From Xylophilus ampelinus (GTDB taxonomy: Bacteria; Pseudomonadota; Gammaproteobacteria; Burkholderiales; Burkholderiaceae_C), in contig NZ_QJTC01000012.1 of assembly GCF_003217575.1 (NCBI RefSeq), positions 47,839 to 111,838 on the forward strand: 64,000 nucleotides of DNA, read 5' to 3'. Under the pieces are notes generated by a model that searched no databases, was not told the origin of the DNA, and was given only the letters and a program-made list of their open reading frames with translations. Below, piece after piece: positions 18,657-29,112 of the stretch; positions within the stretch are counted from its first letter, which is position 1; each line of letters starts with the position of its first letter. Position numbers and translations under genes: made by a program.

Positions 18657-18681
18657 TTTCAGAACCATCCGTTCCGATCCG

Positions 18682-19791
18682 ATGACCCGCCCCTACAACT
18701 TCTCCGCCGGCCCCGCCGCCATTCCCGAAGAGGTGCTGCGCCAGGCCGCCGACGAAATGCTCGACTGGCACGGCAGCGGCATGAGCGTGATGGAGATGAG
18801 CCACCGTGGCAAGGAATTCATCTCGGTCTACGAGCAGGCCGAGGCCGACCTGCGCGAACTGCTGTCCGTGCCCGCCCATTTCAAGATCCTGTTCATGCAG
18901 GGCGGCGGACTGGGCGAGAACGCGATCGTGCCGCTGAACCTGTCGCGGGCCGGCACCACCGATTTCGTGGTGACCGGCAGCTGGAGCCAGAAGTCGGTCA
19001 AGGAAGCGCGCAAGTACTGCAGTACGGTCAACGTCGTCGCCAGCAACGAGGCCGACGGCCACCACAGCATTCCGGCCCCGGCGACCTGGAAGCTCAGCCG
19101 CGGCGCCAGTTACCTGCACATCTGCAGTAACGAGACGATCCACGGCGTCGAGTTCCAGGAGCTGCCCGACCTGAAGGCGCTCGGCAGCGACGCGCCGCTG
19201 GTGGTCGATTTCTCCTCCCACGTGGCGTCGCGGCCGGTCGATTGGTCGCGCGTGGGCCTGGCCTTCGGCGGCGCACAGAAGAATCTCGGCCCGGCCGGCC
19301 TAACGCTGGTCGTGGTGCGCGAAGACCTGATCGGCCATGCGCTGCCGGCCTGCCCGAGCGCCTTCGATTACCGACTGGTGGCCGACAACGGCTCGATGTA
19401 CAACACGCCGCCCACCTGGGGCATCTACGTCGCGGGCCTCACCTTCCAGTGGCTCAAGCGCCAGACCGAAGGCGGCCGCACCGGCATCGCCGCGCTGGAA
19501 GCGCGCAACATCGCCAAGGCCAAGCTGCTGTACGACGCGATCGACGCGTCGCAGCTCTACCTGAACCCGATCGACCCGTCCTGCCGCTCGCGGATGAACG
19601 TGCCCTTCCTGCTGCGCGACGAGAGCCGCAACGAGGCCTTCCTGTCAGGCGCCAAGGCGCGCGGCCTGCTGCAGCTCAAGGGCCACAAGTCGGTCGGCGG
19701 CATGCGGGCCAGCATCTACAACGCGATGCCGCTCGCGGGTGTCGAGGCGCTGGTCGACTACCTCCACGATTTCGAGAAAACGCAGGCTTGA
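18682..19791 (+). CDS. serC: phosphoserine aminotransferase
   Basis: PLP enzyme of 369 residues converting 3-phosphohydroxypyruvate to phosphoserine; it also serves pyridoxine synthesis. It begins [18 protein letters not shown] and contains [18 protein letters not shown] and the PLP-lysine segment [20 protein letters not shown]. It ends with [19 protein letters not shown], all characteristic of SerC. The ATG at 18682 matches the family start; the longer frame opens inside the upstream repeat and is rejected. It leads a tight series serC-pheA-tyrA-aroA/cmk, a conserved arrangement feeding aromatic amino acid synthesis. Confidence 0.97.
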   Translation: MTRPYNFSAGPAAIPEEVLRQAADEMLDWHGSGMSVMEMSHRGKEFISVYEQAEADLRELLSVPAHFKILFMQGGGLGENAIVPLNLSRAGTTDFVVTGSWSQKSVKEARKYCSTVNVVASNEADGHHSIPAPATWKLSRGASYLHICSNETIHGVEFQELPDLKALGSDAPLVVDFSSHVASRPVDWSRVGLAFGGAQKNLGPAGLTLVVVREDLIGHALPACPSAFDYRLVADNGSMYNTPPTWGIYVAGLTFQWLKRQTEGGRTGIAALEARNIAKAKLLYDAIDASQLYLNPIDPSCRSRMNVPFLLRDESRNEAFLSGAKARGLLQLKGHKSVGGMRASIYNAMPLAGVEALVDYLHDFEKTQA

Positions 19792-19803
19792 GGCGCAGCA
19801 CGC

Positions 19804-20901
19804 ATGAACCCACCGTCGACCCCCGTCACCCTGTCCGATCTGCGGGTGCAGATCGATTCTCTCGACCAGCAACTGCTGCAGTTGCTCAACCAGCGTGCCC
19901 GCGTGGCAGAGCAGGTGGGCGAACTGAAGAAGCGCGAGGGCACCCCGTTCTTTCGGCCCGACCGCGTGGCCCAGGTGATCGAGAAGATCCAGACCGCCAA
20001 CCCGGGCCCGCTCAAGAGCCAGCATGTGGCCGCGGTGTGGCGCGAGATCATGTCGGCCTGTTTGGCACTGGAATCGCCCCAGCGCGTCGCGGTGCTCGGC
20101 CCCGCCGGCACCTTCTGCGAGCAGGCGGCGGTGGAATTCTTCGGCGGCGCCGCCGACCTGGTCTACTGCGCCAACTTCGACGAGGTGTTCCACGCCACCG
20201 CGGCGGGCAGCGCGCAGTTCGGCGTGGTGGGCGTCGAGAATTCGGTCGAGGGCGTCGTCACCCGCTCGCTGGATCTGTTCCTGCACACCCCCACCCATGT
20301 GATCGGCGAGGTGAGCCTGCTGGTGCGCCACAACCTGCTGCGGCAGCACAACTCGGTCGAGAACATCGAGGCGGTGCTGGCCCATCCGCAGGCGCTGGCC
20401 CAATGCCAGGCCTGGCTTTCCAAGCACCTGCCGCACGCCGAGCGCCGGCCGGTGTCGAGCAATGCCGAAGGCGCCCGCCTGGCCGCCACCAACCCGGCCT
20501 GGGCGGGCCTGGCCAGCGAGCGCGCCGCCAGCCAGTTCGGCCTGCACGTCGTGGCGCACGCGATCCAGGACGATGCCTACAACCGGACCCGTTTCGCGGT
20601 GATCTGCCTGCCGCAGACGCTCGGCACGCCGCCGGTGTCGGGCAAGGACTGCACCAGCCTGATCGTGTCGGTGCCCAACGAGCCCGGCGCGGTACACGAC
20701 CTGCTGGTGCCGCTGAAGGCGCACGGCGTCTCGATGACGCGCTTGGAATCCCGCCCGGCCCGCACCGGTCAGTGGGACTACTACTTCTACATCGACATCG
20801 ACGGCCACCCCGTCCAGCCGCACGTGGCCCGGGCGCTCGAAGAGCTGCGCGGCCTGTGCGCCTTCTACAAGGTGCTGGGTACCTACCCGGTCGCAGCCTG
20901 A
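19804..20901 (+). CDS. pheA: bifunctional chorismate mutase / prephenate dehydratase
   Basis: P-protein of 365 residues for phenylalanine synthesis. Residues about 8-95 form the AroQ chorismate mutase domain (LRVQIDSLDQQLLQLLNQRA). Residues about 98-275 form the prephenate dehydratase domain (VAVLGPAGTFCEQAA, VGVENSVEGVVTRSLDLF, TRFAVICL). The C-terminal ACT domain carries the phenylalanine-binding motifs EPGAVHDLL and MTRLESRPAR. It follows serC by 12 bp, and its stop shares one base with the tyrA start (TGATG). Feedback inhibition by phenylalanine is expected from the ACT domain. Confidence 0.97.
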   Translation: MNPPSTPVTLSDLRVQIDSLDQQLLQLLNQRARVAEQVGELKKREGTPFFRPDRVAQVIEKIQTANPGPLKSQHVAAVWREIMSACLALESPQRVAVLGPAGTFCEQAAVEFFGGAADLVYCANFDEVFHATAAGSAQFGVVGVENSVEGVVTRSLDLFLHTPTHVIGEVSLLVRHNLLRQHNSVENIEAVLAHPQALAQCQAWLSKHLPHAERRPVSSNAEGARLAATNPAWAGLASERAASQFGLHVVAHAIQDDAYNRTRFAVICLPQTLGTPPVSGKDCTSLIVSVPNEPGAVHDLLVPLKAHGVSMTRLESRPARTGQWDYYFYIDIDGHPVQPHVARALEELRGLCAFYKVLGTYPVAA

Positions 20902-21785
20902 TGTTCGAACAACTGGGCCTGATCGGCTGCGGCCTCATGGGCGGCTCTTTCGCGCTGGCGCTCAAACGCGCGGGCCTGGTCAAGCGCGTCGTCGGCTACA
21001 GCAAATCGCCCTCCACCACCGACCGGGCGCGCCAACTGGGCGTGATCGACGTCGAGGCGCCGTCGGCCTTGTTCGCCGTCGCCGGCGCCGACATCGTGCT
21101 GCTGGCTGTGCCGGTGGCCGCCACCGAGCCTACGCTGAAGGCCATCCGGCACCTGGTCACGCCGCAGATGCTGGTGATGGACGTCGGGTCCACCAAGGCC
21201 GATGTGGTCGAGGCCGCCCGCCATGCGTTACGCGACCGGGTCGGCTCCTTCGTGCCGGCACATCCGATCGCGGGCGCCGAGAGCGCCGGCGTCGGCCAGG
21301 CGAGCGCCGACCTGTACCGCGACCGCCAGGTCATCCTGACCCCGATCGAGCGCACCCTGACCGCCCAGCTGCAGCGCGCCGAGACCGTCTGGAAGGCGAT
21401 CGGCTGCCGGGTGCGCAAGATGGCGCCGCAGGACCACGACGCCGCCTTCGCCGCCGTCAGCCACCTGCCCCACCTGCTGGCCTTCGCAGCGATGAACGCG
21501 GTGACCGGCCAGGCGCAGGGCGAGACCTTCCTCGGCCTGGGCGGGCCGGGCTTTCGCGATTTCACCCGCATCGCCGGCGCCGATCCGGTGATGTGGCGCG
21601 ACATCCTGCTGGCCAACCGCGAAGAGATGATGCGGCAGTCGCAGGCATTCCAGGCCGCCCTGGCCGAGCTCGAAGCCGCGATGCAGCGCGGCGACGCCGC
21701 GGCACTCGAAGCCCTGATCGCCCGTGCCAGCCAGGCCCGCGGCGGCTGGCATATGCCGACCGCCTCCTCGTCCGACGCGCCCTGA
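20901..21785 (+). CDS. tyrA: prephenate dehydrogenase
   Basis: 294-residue NAD(P)-dependent enzyme of tyrosine synthesis. The Rossmann motif is near the start ([17 protein letters not shown]). It is followed by [12 protein letters not shown], the catalytic His region [13 protein letters not shown] and [15 protein letters not shown] with [22 protein letters not shown], all diagnostic of TyrA. It is monofunctional (no chorismate mutase domain). The ATG overlaps the pheA stop, and the aroA/cmk fusion begins 28 bp downstream. Confidence 0.96.
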   Translation: MFEQLGLIGCGLMGGSFALALKRAGLVKRVVGYSKSPSTTDRARQLGVIDVEAPSALFAVAGADIVLLAVPVAATEPTLKAIRHLVTPQMLVMDVGSTKADVVEAARHALRDRVGSFVPAHPIAGAESAGVGQASADLYRDRQVILTPIERTLTAQLQRAETVWKAIGCRVRKMAPQDHDAAFAAVSHLPHLLAFAAMNAVTGQAQGETFLGLGGPGFRDFTRIAGADPVMWRDILLANREEMMRQSQAFQAALAELEAAMQRGDAAALEALIARASQARGGWHMPTASSSDAP

Positions 21786-21813
21786 TCGTTCTCCTGTCGC
21801 CTCTCCCGCTCGC

Positions 21814-23829
21814 ATGTACGCCACCGAATTCCTGGACCTTCCCGCCCTGGCCCATGCCGGCGGCACCGTGGCGCTGCCCGGCTCCAAGAGCATCTCCAAC
21901 CGCATCCTGCTGCTGGCCGCGCTGAGCGAGGGCACGACTACCGTCTTCGACCTGCTCGACTCCGACGACACCCGCGTAATGCTGGCCGCGCTGGTCCAGC
22001 TGGGCTGCGGCGTGGCGGAGGCGGCAGGCACCGTCGCCGTCACCGGGCTGGGCGGCAGGCCGCCGGCCGCCGCTGCACGGCTTTTCCTGGGCAACGCCGG
22101 GACCGCGATGCGGCCGCTGACGGCGGCGCTGGCGATCCTCGGCGGCGATTTCACCCTCGAAGGCGTGCCGCGCATGCACGAGCGGCCGATCGGCGATCTG
22201 GTCGTGGCGCTGCGCGCGCTCGGCTGCCGGATCGACTACCTGGGCAAAGACGGCTTCCCGCCCTTGGCCATCGGCCGGCCCGCGCTGGTACTGGACGCGC
22301 CGATCCCGGTGCGTGGCGACGTGTCGAGTCAGTTCCTGACCGCCCTGCTGCTGGCGCTGCCGCTGGTGGCGGCCGAGCGCGACGTGGTGGTCGAGGTGCG
22401 GGGCGAGCTGATCTCGCGGCCTTATGTCGACATCACCCTCAACCTGCTGGCCCGTTTCGGCATCGCGGTGCAGCGCGACGGCTGGCAGCGGTTCACCATC
22501 CCGGGCGGCAGCCGCTACCGGTCGCCGGGCAGCATCCATGTCGAGGCCGATGCGTCGTCCGCTAGCTATTTCATAGCACTTGGCGCGCTCGCGGCGTCGG
22601 CTGCAGGCACGAAAGGCATCAAAATCCAGGGCCTGGGCGCCGCATCGATCCAGGGCGATGTCCGCTTCGTCGAGGCCGCCCGCCAGATGGGCGCACAGGT
22701 CGAGAGCGGGCCGAACCACCTCGACATCGCCCGCGGCGCCTGGCCGCTGCGCGCGATCGACCTGGACTGCAACCACATCCCCGATGCGGCGATGACCCTG
22801 GCGGTAATGGCGCTCTATGCCGACGGCCCCAGCACCCTGCGCAACATCGGCAGCTGGCGCGTCAAGGAAACCGACCGCATCGCCGCGATGGCCGTTGAGG
22901 CGCGCAAGCTGGGCGCCACGGTGGAGGAAGGCGCCGACTGGCTGCGCATCCATCCGCTGCCGCAGGGACAGTGGTTGCCGGCCAGCATCCACACCTACGA
23001 CGACCACCGGATCGCCATGTGCTTCTCGCTGGCGGCCTTCAATCCGGATGGGCTGCCGGTGCGCATCCTCGATCCGAAGTGCGTCGCCAAGACCTTTCCC
23101 GACTATTTCGAGTCGCTGTTCTCGGTCGCCTCCACGCCGACCGAGCGGATTCCGGTGCTGTGCGTCGACGGTCCGACCGCGTCGGGCAAGGGCACGGTCG
23201 CCGCGGCGGTCGCGGCCCGGCTGGGCTACCACTTCCTCGATTCCGGCGCGATGTACCGCATCGCCGCCCTGGCCGCCCTGCGCGCCGGCCTGGCGATCGA
23301 CACGGCCCACGAATCCGCTATCGCCTCCCTCGCCCGCGGCCTGCCGGTACGCTTCCATGCCAGCCGGGTCTGGCTGGGCGAGGACGACGTGACCGACGCG
23401 ATCCGCACCGAAGAGACCGGCATGAACGCCTCGCGCGTCTCGGCCCTTCCGACGGTACGCGAGGCCCTGGTGGCCCTGCAGCACGGCTTTCGGCGGCTTC
23501 CGGGGCTGGTCGCCGACGGCCGCGACATGGGCACCGTGATCTTCCCGCAGGCCACCTTGAAGGTCTATTTGACGGCCAGCGCCGCACACCGGGCGGAAAG
23601 GCGCCATAAGCAGTTGATTTCTAAGGGAATTCCAGCTAATATCGACAGTCTTCGCGCAGACTTGGAAGCACGCGACCTGCGGGACTCGTCCCGCGCGGTC
23701 GCACCGCTCAAGCCCGCAAGCGACGCCCTGGTACTCGACAACTCTGGTTCGACCGTCGAATCGTCGGTCGAACAGGTGGTTGCCTGGTGGCAGGCACGCA
23801 TGCCGTTCGGCCCTGTGCCGCACACCTGA
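21814..23829 (+). CDS. aroA-cmk: fused EPSP synthase and cytidylate kinase
   Basis: 671-residue fusion protein. Residues 1-440 are 5-enolpyruvylshikimate-3-phosphate synthase ([49 protein letters not shown]), the shikimate-pathway step before chorismate synthase. Residues about 445-671 are CMP kinase with a P-loop ([18 protein letters not shown]), [12 protein letters not shown] and [13 protein letters not shown]. The fusion, followed by rpsA, is typical of Comamonadaceae and relatives, in which cmk and aroA are otherwise adjacent. No stop or frameshift separates the halves. ATG at 21814 is chosen because the conserved AroA N-terminus starts there. Confidence 0.96.
   Translation: MYATEFLDLPALAHAGGTVALPGSKSISNRILLLAALSEGTTTVFDLLDSDDTRVMLAALVQLGCGVAEAAGTVAVTGLGGRPPAAAARLFLGNAGTAMRPLTAALAILGGDFTLEGVPRMHERPIGDLVVALRALGCRIDYLGKDGFPPLAIGRPALVLDAPIPVRGDVSSQFLTALLLALPLVAAERDVVVEVRGELISRPYVDITLNLLARFGIAVQRDGWQRFTIPGGSRYRSPGSIHVEADASSASYFIALGALAASAAGTKGIKIQGLGAASIQGDVRFVEAARQMGAQVESGPNHLDIARGAWPLRAIDLDCNHIPDAAMTLAVMALYADGPSTLRNIGSWRVKETDRIAAMAVEARKLGATVEEGADWLRIHPLPQGQWLPASIHTYDDHRIAMCFSLAAFNPDGLPVRILDPKCVAKTFPDYFESLFSVASTPTERIPVLCVDGPTASGKGTVAAAVAARLGYHFLDSGAMYRIAALAALRAGLAIDTAHESAIASLARGLPVRFHASRVWLGEDDVTDAIRTEETGMNASRVSALPTVREALVALQHGFRRLPGLVADGRDMGTVIFPQATLKVYLTASAAHRAERRHKQLISKGIPANIDSLRADLEARDLRDSSRAVAPLKPASDALVLDNSGSTVESSVEQVVAWWQARMPFGPVPHT
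22561..22577. repeat. palindrome variant inside the aroA reading frame
   Basis: GCTAGCTATTTCATAGC is a 17-bp segment with one mismatch to GCTAT-N7-ATAGC, and it also contains a perfect GCTAT-TTC-ATAGC core. It encodes part of [11 protein letters not shown], using ATA and CTT codons that are rare in these GC-rich genes. Confidence 0.45.
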
Positions 23830-23990
23830 CGCTCGAAGAAACCGGTCCCTGGCGTTCCGCCGCGCTCTCTGCGCACCGACGTCCGGGTTCATGCAACCTC
23901 CGCGGAACCTTCCGCACAACCACTGCCGCACCAGTCTTAGAAACGCCCGCACTTCCGTGGGCGTAAACCTGCGTACGGAACAGGAAAATT

Positions 23991-25676
23991 ATGTCCGAAT
24001 CTTTTGCCGCCCTTTTTGAAGAATCGATCCAGCGCTCGGAAATGCGCCCGGGCGAGGTCATCACCGCCGAAGTCGTGCGTATCGAGCACAGCTTCGTCGT
24101 GGTCAACGCCGGTCTGAAGTCCGAAGCCTACGTGCCGCTCGACGAGTTCAAGAACGACAAGGGCGAAGTCGAAGTCCAGGTCGGCGACTTCGTGTCGGTG
24201 GCCATCGACGCCATCGAAAACGGCTACGGCGATACCATCCTCTCGCGCGACAAGGCCAAGCGCCTCGCCTCGTGGATGAGCCTTGAGAAGGCGCTGGAAT
24301 CCGGCGAATTCGTCACCGGCACCACCAGCGGCAAGGTCAAGGGCGGCCTGACGGTTTTGGTCAACGGCATCCGGGCGTTCCTGCCGGGCTCGCTGATCGA
24401 CACCCGTCCGGTCAAGGACCTGACCCCGTACGAGAACAAGACCCTGGAATTCAAGGTCATCAAGCTCGACCGCAAGCGCAACAACGTGGTGCTGTCGCGC
24501 CGCGCCGTCGTGGAAGCGTCGATGGGCGAAGAGCGCGCCAAGCTGATGGAAACCCTGAAGGAAGGCGCCATCGTCAACGGCGTGGTCAAGAACATCACCG
24601 AATACGGTGCGTTCGTGGACCTCGGCGGCATCGACGGCCTGCTGCACATCACCGACATGGCATGGCGCCGCGTCCGCCACCCGTCGGAAGTGGTCACCGC
24701 CGGCCAGGAAATCACCGCCAAGATCCTGAAGTTCGACACCGAAAAGAACCGTGTCTCGCTGGGCCTCAAGCAGATGGGCGACGACCCGTGGATGGGCGTT
24801 TCGCGCCGCTACCCGCAGTCGACCCGCCTATTCGGCAAGGTCACCAACATCGCCGACTACGGCGCGTTCGTAGAACTCGAGCCGGGCATCGAAGGCCTGG
24901 TACACGTGTCCGAAATGGACTGGACCAACAAGAACGTCGCGCCTTCCAAGCTCGTGTCGCTGGGTGACGAAGTCGAAGTCATGGTCCTCGAGATCGACGA
25001 AGACAAGCGCCGCATCAGCCTGGGCATGAAGCAGTGCAAGGCCAACCCTTGGCAGGAATTCGCCCAGGACACCAAGCGCGGCGACCGCGTCAAAGGTCCC
25101 ATCAAGTCGATCACCGACTTCGGTGTGTTCGTGGGCCTGGCTGCCGGCATCGACGGTTTGGTGCACCTGTCCGACCTGTCCTGGAACGAGCCGGGCGAAG
25201 CTGCCGTGCGCAACTACAAGAAGGGCCAGGAAGTCGAAGCGATCGTGCTGGCCGTCGACGTGGACCGCGAACGTATTTCGCTGGGCATCAAGCAGCTCGA
25301 CTCCGACGAGTTCACCACCTTCACCACGGTCAACGACAAGGGTCAGATCGTGACCGGCAAGGTCAAGACCGTGGACGCCCGTGGCGCCGAGATCGAGCTG
25401 GCCGACGGCATCCTGGGCTACCTGCGCGCTTCGGAAATCTCCCGCGACCGCGTGGAAGATGCCCGCAATGTGCTGAAGGAAGGCGACGAAGTCACCGCCG
25501 TGGTCGTCAACGTGGATCGCAAGACCCGCAACATCCAGCTCTCGATCAAGGCCAAGGACATGGCCGACGAACAAGGCGCGATGGCCAACCTGAGCCAGCA
25601 GTCGTCGCGTGAAAGCGCCGGCACCACCAGCTTGGGCGCCCTGCTGCGCGCCAAGCTCGACAACAGCGAAAAGTAA
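23991..25676 (+). CDS. rpsA: 30S ribosomal protein S1
   Basis: 561-residue protein with six S1 RNA-binding repeats, needed to recruit and unfold mRNAs on the small subunit. It starts [22 protein letters not shown], and the repeats recur with the pattern [21 protein letters not shown] and [22 protein letters not shown]. The ATG follows AGGAAAATT. Codon use is highly biased (for example GGC, AAG, CTG), as expected for a highly expressed gene. The order cmk-rpsA-ihfB is the conserved one. Confidence 0.98.
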   Translation: MSESFAALFEESIQRSEMRPGEVITAEVVRIEHSFVVVNAGLKSEAYVPLDEFKNDKGEVEVQVGDFVSVAIDAIENGYGDTILSRDKAKRLASWMSLEKALESGEFVTGTTSGKVKGGLTVLVNGIRAFLPGSLIDTRPVKDLTPYENKTLEFKVIKLDRKRNNVVLSRRAVVEASMGEERAKLMETLKEGAIVNGVVKNITEYGAFVDLGGIDGLLHITDMAWRRVRHPSEVVTAGQEITAKILKFDTEKNRVSLGLKQMGDDPWMGVSRRYPQSTRLFGKVTNIADYGAFVELEPGIEGLVHVSEMDWTNKNVAPSKLVSLGDEVEVMVLEIDEDKRRISLGMKQCKANPWQEFAQDTKRGDRVKGPIKSITDFGVFVGLAAGIDGLVHLSDLSWNEPGEAAVRNYKKGQEVEAIVLAVDVDRERISLGIKQLDSDEFTTFTTVNDKGQIVTGKVKTVDARGAEIELADGILGYLRASEISRDRVEDARNVLKEGDEVTAVVVNVDRKTRNIQLSIKAKDMADEQGAMANLSQQSSRESAGTTSLGALLRAKLDNSEK

Positions 25677-25808
25677 ACTCTCCCCCCGGCTGCGCGAACT
25701 TCGTGTCGCTACGCCAACCCCCTGCCGGAGAAATACCTGCGGACTGGCATCGCCAGATCCGGGTATTCCTGGCGAGGATCGTCCTGCGTATCGACTTACT
25801 TTTCGCAC

Positions 25809-26144
25809 ATGACCCGATCCGATCTCGTCGAGGAACTGGCCGCCCGCTTCGGCCAACTGGCACACCGCGATGCCGAGACCGCCGTCAAGGCGATCCTGGA
25901 CGCGGTGAGCGAGGCGCTGGTGCGCGGCCACCGCATCGAGATCCGGGGCTTCGGAAGCTTTTCGGTGAGCCACCGCTCGCCGCGCATGGGGCGCAATCCC
26001 CGCAGCGGCGAAAGCGTGGCGATCCCCGAGAAGCGGGTTCCGCATTTCAAGCCGGGCAAGGCCTTGCGCGAGGCGGTCGATGCCCGTACCGCCGAGATCG
26101 AGGCCACGACCACCGGCACGCCGCTCCAGCGGCGGCAGGCCTGA
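25809..26144 (+). CDS. ihfB: integration host factor beta subunit
   Basis: 111-residue nucleoid protein of the HU/IHF family that, with IhfA, bends DNA at specific sites. It begins [22 protein letters not shown], followed by the signature segment [26 protein letters not shown], with the intercalating Pro in the beta arm (NPRSGE), and ends with [11 protein letters not shown] plus a short extra tail. It is distinguished from HU by [10 protein letters not shown] and by position after rpsA. Confidence 0.96.
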   Translation: MTRSDLVEELAARFGQLAHRDAETAVKAILDAVSEALVRGHRIEIRGFGSFSVSHRSPRMGRNPRSGESVAIPEKRVPHFKPGKALREAVDARTAEIEATTTGTPLQRRQA

Positions 26145-26193
26145 GCGGCGTACCGTGCGCCACTAGAATCGTTCCGTCACGCCGAGGAGACGG

Positions 26194-26502
26194 ATGAAAT
26201 ACCTCACGTGGCTGCTCAAGGCAGCCATCTTTTTTACGCTGTTCGCTTTCGCGCTGAACAACCAGCAGGACGCGACGGTGCACTTCTTCTTCGGTACCCA
26301 TTGGAGCGCGCCCCTGGTGCTGGTGGTGCTGAGCGCCTTCGCGCTCGGCATCGTGGTCGGCGTGCTCGGCATGGTGCCGCGCTGGTGGATGCACCGCAGC
26401 GCCGCCCGCCGGGTGCACCGCCCCGCCGCCGATGCCGTACCCCCCGCGGCCGCTGCCGAGCAGCCGCTGCCCGCCATCACACAGATACCGCATGGACTTT
26501 GA
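26194..26502 (+). CDS. lapA: LapA-family inner-membrane protein
   Basis: 102-residue protein with two membrane helices (AAIFFTLFAFALNN at residues 10-23 and LVLVVLSAFALGIVVGVLGMV at 41-61) and a cytoplasmic Ala/Pro-rich tail. The NNQQDATVHFFFG segment between the helices is typical of the LapA (DUF1049) domain. In gammaproteobacteria LapA works with LapB in controlling lipopolysaccharide synthesis through LpxC. Its last 11 bp overlap the start of lapB, so the two are co-translated. Confidence 0.88.
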   Translation: MKYLTWLLKAAIFFTLFAFALNNQQDATVHFFFGTHWSAPLVLVVLSAFALGIVVGVLGMVPRWWMHRSAARRVHRPAADAVPPAAAAEQPLPAITQIPHGL

Positions 26503-27658
26503 TATCGGGCTGGGATGGATCCTCCTGGGCCTGCCGGTGGCGTTCGTCCTCGGCTGGCTGGCGTCGCGTTTCGATCTGCGCCAATTGCGCGTGGAGAACC
26601 GGCAGGCGCCCAAAGCGTATTTCAAGGGCCTGAATTACCTGCTCAACGAGCAGCAGGACCAGGCGATCGACGCCTTCATCGAGGCGGTGCAGAACGATCC
26701 CGACACGTCGGAACTGCACTTCGCGCTCGGCAACCTGTTCCGGCGCCGCGGCGAGTACGAGCGCGCGGTGCGGGTGCACCAGCACCTGCTCTCCCGTGGC
26801 GACCTGGGCCGCGTCGACCGCGAGCGTGCCCAGCACGCCCTGGCGCTCGATTTCCTGAAGGCCGGCCTGCTCGACCGGGCAGAGGAAGCCCTGCGGCGGC
26901 TGGAAGGTACGCCCTTCGAGGAGCAGGCTCGGCTGGCGCTGCTGGCGATTTACGAGCGCTCGCGCGACTGGGAGCAGGCCGCCGCCATCACAGTGCGCCT
27001 CACCACATCCGGCCAGGGCAACTTCACCACGCGGCGGGCGCACTACCTGTGCGAGCAGGCCGCCACCCAGGTGATCGCCGGCCAGCTCGACGCCGCCCGC
27101 ACCTTGCTGGAGCAGGCACTGGACACCGCCCCCGACGCCCCCCGCCCCCGTATAGAGCTGGCACAGCTGCAGCGGCACGCCGGTCAGGCATCGGAGTCGT
27201 TCGATACCCTGCGCACCCTGCTCGACGTGGCACCGACCGCGTTGCCGCTGGTGGCGGCGCAGTTCTCCGAGACCGCCCAGGCCAGCGGCCGCGCGGACGA
27301 GGCGTTGGCACTGCTCACCGCCTACTACGAACAGAGCCCGTCGCTCGACTTGCTGGACGCGGTGGTCCGCCTGCAACAGACCGCGCATGGCAGGACCGAG
27401 CGCGACGGCCGCGACTGGTACGTTCGCCATCTGGAACGGGAGCCGTCGCTGGTCGCCGCCGCCAAATGGCTGGCCGGCGAGGAGTTGCAGGAGGAGCAGT
27501 TCCACCCGATCGTGCAGCGTGCGCTCGACCATGCCACCAAGCCGCTGATGCGCTTCCGTTGCGCGGCCTGCGGCTTCGAGGCTCAGCAGCATTTCTGGCA
27601 GTGCCCGGGTTGCCAGACCTGGGACAGCTATCCTCCGCGCCGGGTCGAGGAGCTGTGA
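26492..27658 (+). CDS. lapB: LapB (YciM) lipopolysaccharide assembly regulator
   Basis: 388-residue protein that adapts FtsH for turnover of LpxC and couples LPS synthesis to export. There is one N-terminal membrane anchor (GWILLGLPVAFVLGWLASRF), then a series of TPR repeats (LNYLLNEQQDQAIDAFIEAVQNDPDTSELHFALGNLFRRRGEYERAV). It ends in a C-terminal rubredoxin-type metal knuckle with two CxxC pairs (FRCAACGFEAQ and WQCPGCQTWD). Both features are required hallmarks of LapB. ATG at 26492 begins the membrane anchor and overlaps lapA. Confidence 0.95.
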   Translation: MDFDIGLGWILLGLPVAFVLGWLASRFDLRQLRVENRQAPKAYFKGLNYLLNEQQDQAIDAFIEAVQNDPDTSELHFALGNLFRRRGEYERAVRVHQHLLSRGDLGRVDRERAQHALALDFLKAGLLDRAEEALRRLEGTPFEEQARLALLAIYERSRDWEQAAAITVRLTTSGQGNFTTRRAHYLCEQAATQVIAGQLDAARTLLEQALDTAPDAPRPRIELAQLQRHAGQASESFDTLRTLLDVAPTALPLVAAQFSETAQASGRADEALALLTAYYEQSPSLDLLDAVVRLQQTAHGRTERDGRDWYVRHLEREPSLVAAAKWLAGEELQEEQFHPIVQRALDHATKPLMRFRCAACGFEAQQHFWQCPGCQTWDSYPPRRVEEL

Positions 27659-27764
27659 GGTTTAGCATGCTCCGTCAACGCCCGTTGCGCGGCGGACGTT
27701 GATCGCAGGCAGCGGCGGCACGGGGCCGCCTCTGCCGTGTTCCCCAGCTACTCAGGAGCGCTCC

Positions 27765-28145
27765 ATGCTGAAAAAAATGTTGGCGATCGCCGCGATGCTC
27801 TGCACCACCGCATCGTTCGGCGCGGTCGATGTGAACCAGGCCAGTGCCGCCGATCTCGACGGGATCAAGGGCATCGGGCCGGCCAAGTCGACCCGCATCC
27901 TGGACGAGCGCAAGAAATCGCCGTACAAGGACTGGCCCGACTTCATCGCACGGGTGCGGGGCGTGGGCACCACCACCGCCAGCAAGTATTCGGCCGAGGG
28001 CCTTACAGTGAACGGTGTAGCCTATCCGGTGGCCAAACCCGTCGCGGCGGCGCCGTTGCCTGAAAAGCCCGCCAAGCCGGTCAGGCCGCAAAAATCCGAG
28101 GCCAAAACCGCAGCGGGCAACACCACCATGCCGGCAAAGCCCTGA
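27765..28145 (+). CDS. ComEA-like helix-hairpin-helix protein
   Basis: 126-residue protein with a signal peptide (LKKMLAIAAMLCTTASFGA) followed by a helix-hairpin-helix DNA-binding unit (VDVNQASAADLDGIKGIGPAKSTRILDER and a second GVGTTTASKYSAEGL). The tail is Pro/Lys/Ala-rich. ComEA proteins bind DNA in the periplasm during natural uptake; short forms like this are common in betaproteobacteria and their role is not proven. A good Shine-Dalgarno (AGGAG) precedes the ATG. It stands alone between lapB and the accessory region starting at about 28.2 kb. Confidence 0.85.
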   Translation: MLKKMLAIAAMLCTTASFGAVDVNQASAADLDGIKGIGPAKSTRILDERKKSPYKDWPDFIARVRGVGTTTASKYSAEGLTVNGVAYPVAKPVAAAPLPEKPAKPVRPQKSEAKTAAGNTTMPAKP

Positions 28146-28233
28146 CCCGGCGCGCGGATGCGGGCGGTGCCGCGCGGCTGGGGGACGCAACAGTGGCGAT
28201 TCGATCATCGGCTACATTTCTCCATACACCACC

Positions 28234-29094
28234 ATGCGCATCACATCTCATGCGACGGGTCTGCAAGACGTACTGACCCCTGGCGATCCGCAGGCCCTCA
28301 CGCGCCATGCACTGGGTCCGGTGGTGGCCGATCTGGCCGAACGCAGACCTCCACATCCACTGCGAGAGGCACCGACGGACGTTCCTTCGCGGCCTCGCTC
28401 GATAGATTGCGAAGCGCTAAAAAGATTCGCAGAGCGACGCATCGCGGAGCGAAAGCAAGAGCAGGAGCGCCTCTGGAACAAGGCCTTGTCTCTGCCGGGC
28501 GTGCCGGTCGAAAAAAGACCGTTGGCGGGCTACTTGTTGTTACGCCATGTGGATGGACGTCCAGTCGAAGGCGAGGATCTGGCCAGGCTCGACCTCGCGA
28601 ACGAAACGCTCCTCGAAACGCGGCGTGGCCTGCGTCTCGGACGAGGTAACGTCGACATGGACATCCGGAGGACGGAGCACGAAAGTACACGGCGGGTCCA
28701 CATCGCACGCAGCTTGTCCGGGGTTTGGTCTTCGGGCCCCGAAAGGCATCCACGTATCGCGTTGGCAGCCACCGCGCTGTTCGTGCAGGCAGGCAATTGC
28801 GGAGATCACGCATCGGTCGCACTGTCCCTGCATGCAGGCAAGCTTCGCCCAGGCGAGACGGCGAATCTTGTGAAACCGGTGGGAGTCGATCACGAATTTG
28901 TCGAAATCCGCACTGCGGAAGGCCGTGATCACGATGTCGTCCTCGATGCCTGGGACGATGGTCCGGCGATCATGGCAAGCGATGGCCGGTTCAGCAGCGG
29001 ACCGCCCGAACCCGTTTTGTTCAGGCACGGGAGCGACGCGGGAGCAGCGGTCGCCACAGACCTCTACCAGCGACTCGACGACTTGATCGAGTAA
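28234..29094 (+). CDS. candidate type III effector with Cys-His-Asp papain/transglutaminase-like triad
   Basis: 286-residue protein of no certain family. The N-terminal 100 residues are polar, Arg/Pro-rich and without signal peptide. The C-terminal half contains QAGNCGDHASVALSLHAG (Cys189), VGVDHEFVEIR (His220) and DVVLDAWDDGPAIM (Asp238). The order and 31/18 spacing are those of papain-fold or transglutaminase-like enzymes, including bacterial type III effectors of the HopX/AvrPphE (XopE, RipE) kind. This link is inference from motif order. It sits between a ComEA-like gene and the Mrp operon with no related neighbour. I see no PIP-box or strong Shine-Dalgarno upstream. A toxin or other secreted hydrolase is the alternative. 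Confidence 0.6.
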   Translation: MRITSHATGLQDVLTPGDPQALTRHALGPVVADLAERRPPHPLREAPTDVPSRPRSIDCEALKRFAERRIAERKQEQERLWNKALSLPGVPVEKRPLAGYLLLRHVDGRPVEGEDLARLDLANETLLETRRGLRLGRGNVDMDIRRTEHESTRRVHIARSLSGVWSSGPERHPRIALAATALFVQAGNCGDHASVALSLHAGKLRPGETANLVKPVGVDHEFVEIRTAEGRDHDVVLDAWDDGPAIMASDGRFSSGPPEPVLFRHGSDAGAAVATDLYQRLDDLIE

Positions 29095-29112
29095 CGGCAA
29101 ATCGAACTCCAG

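Noticed and set aside
28146..28233. PIP-box before the candidate effector at 28234
   Set aside because: One TTCG is present (28200-28203), but there is no second TTCGB at the required distance; TTCTC at 28218 has wrong spacing and sequence.
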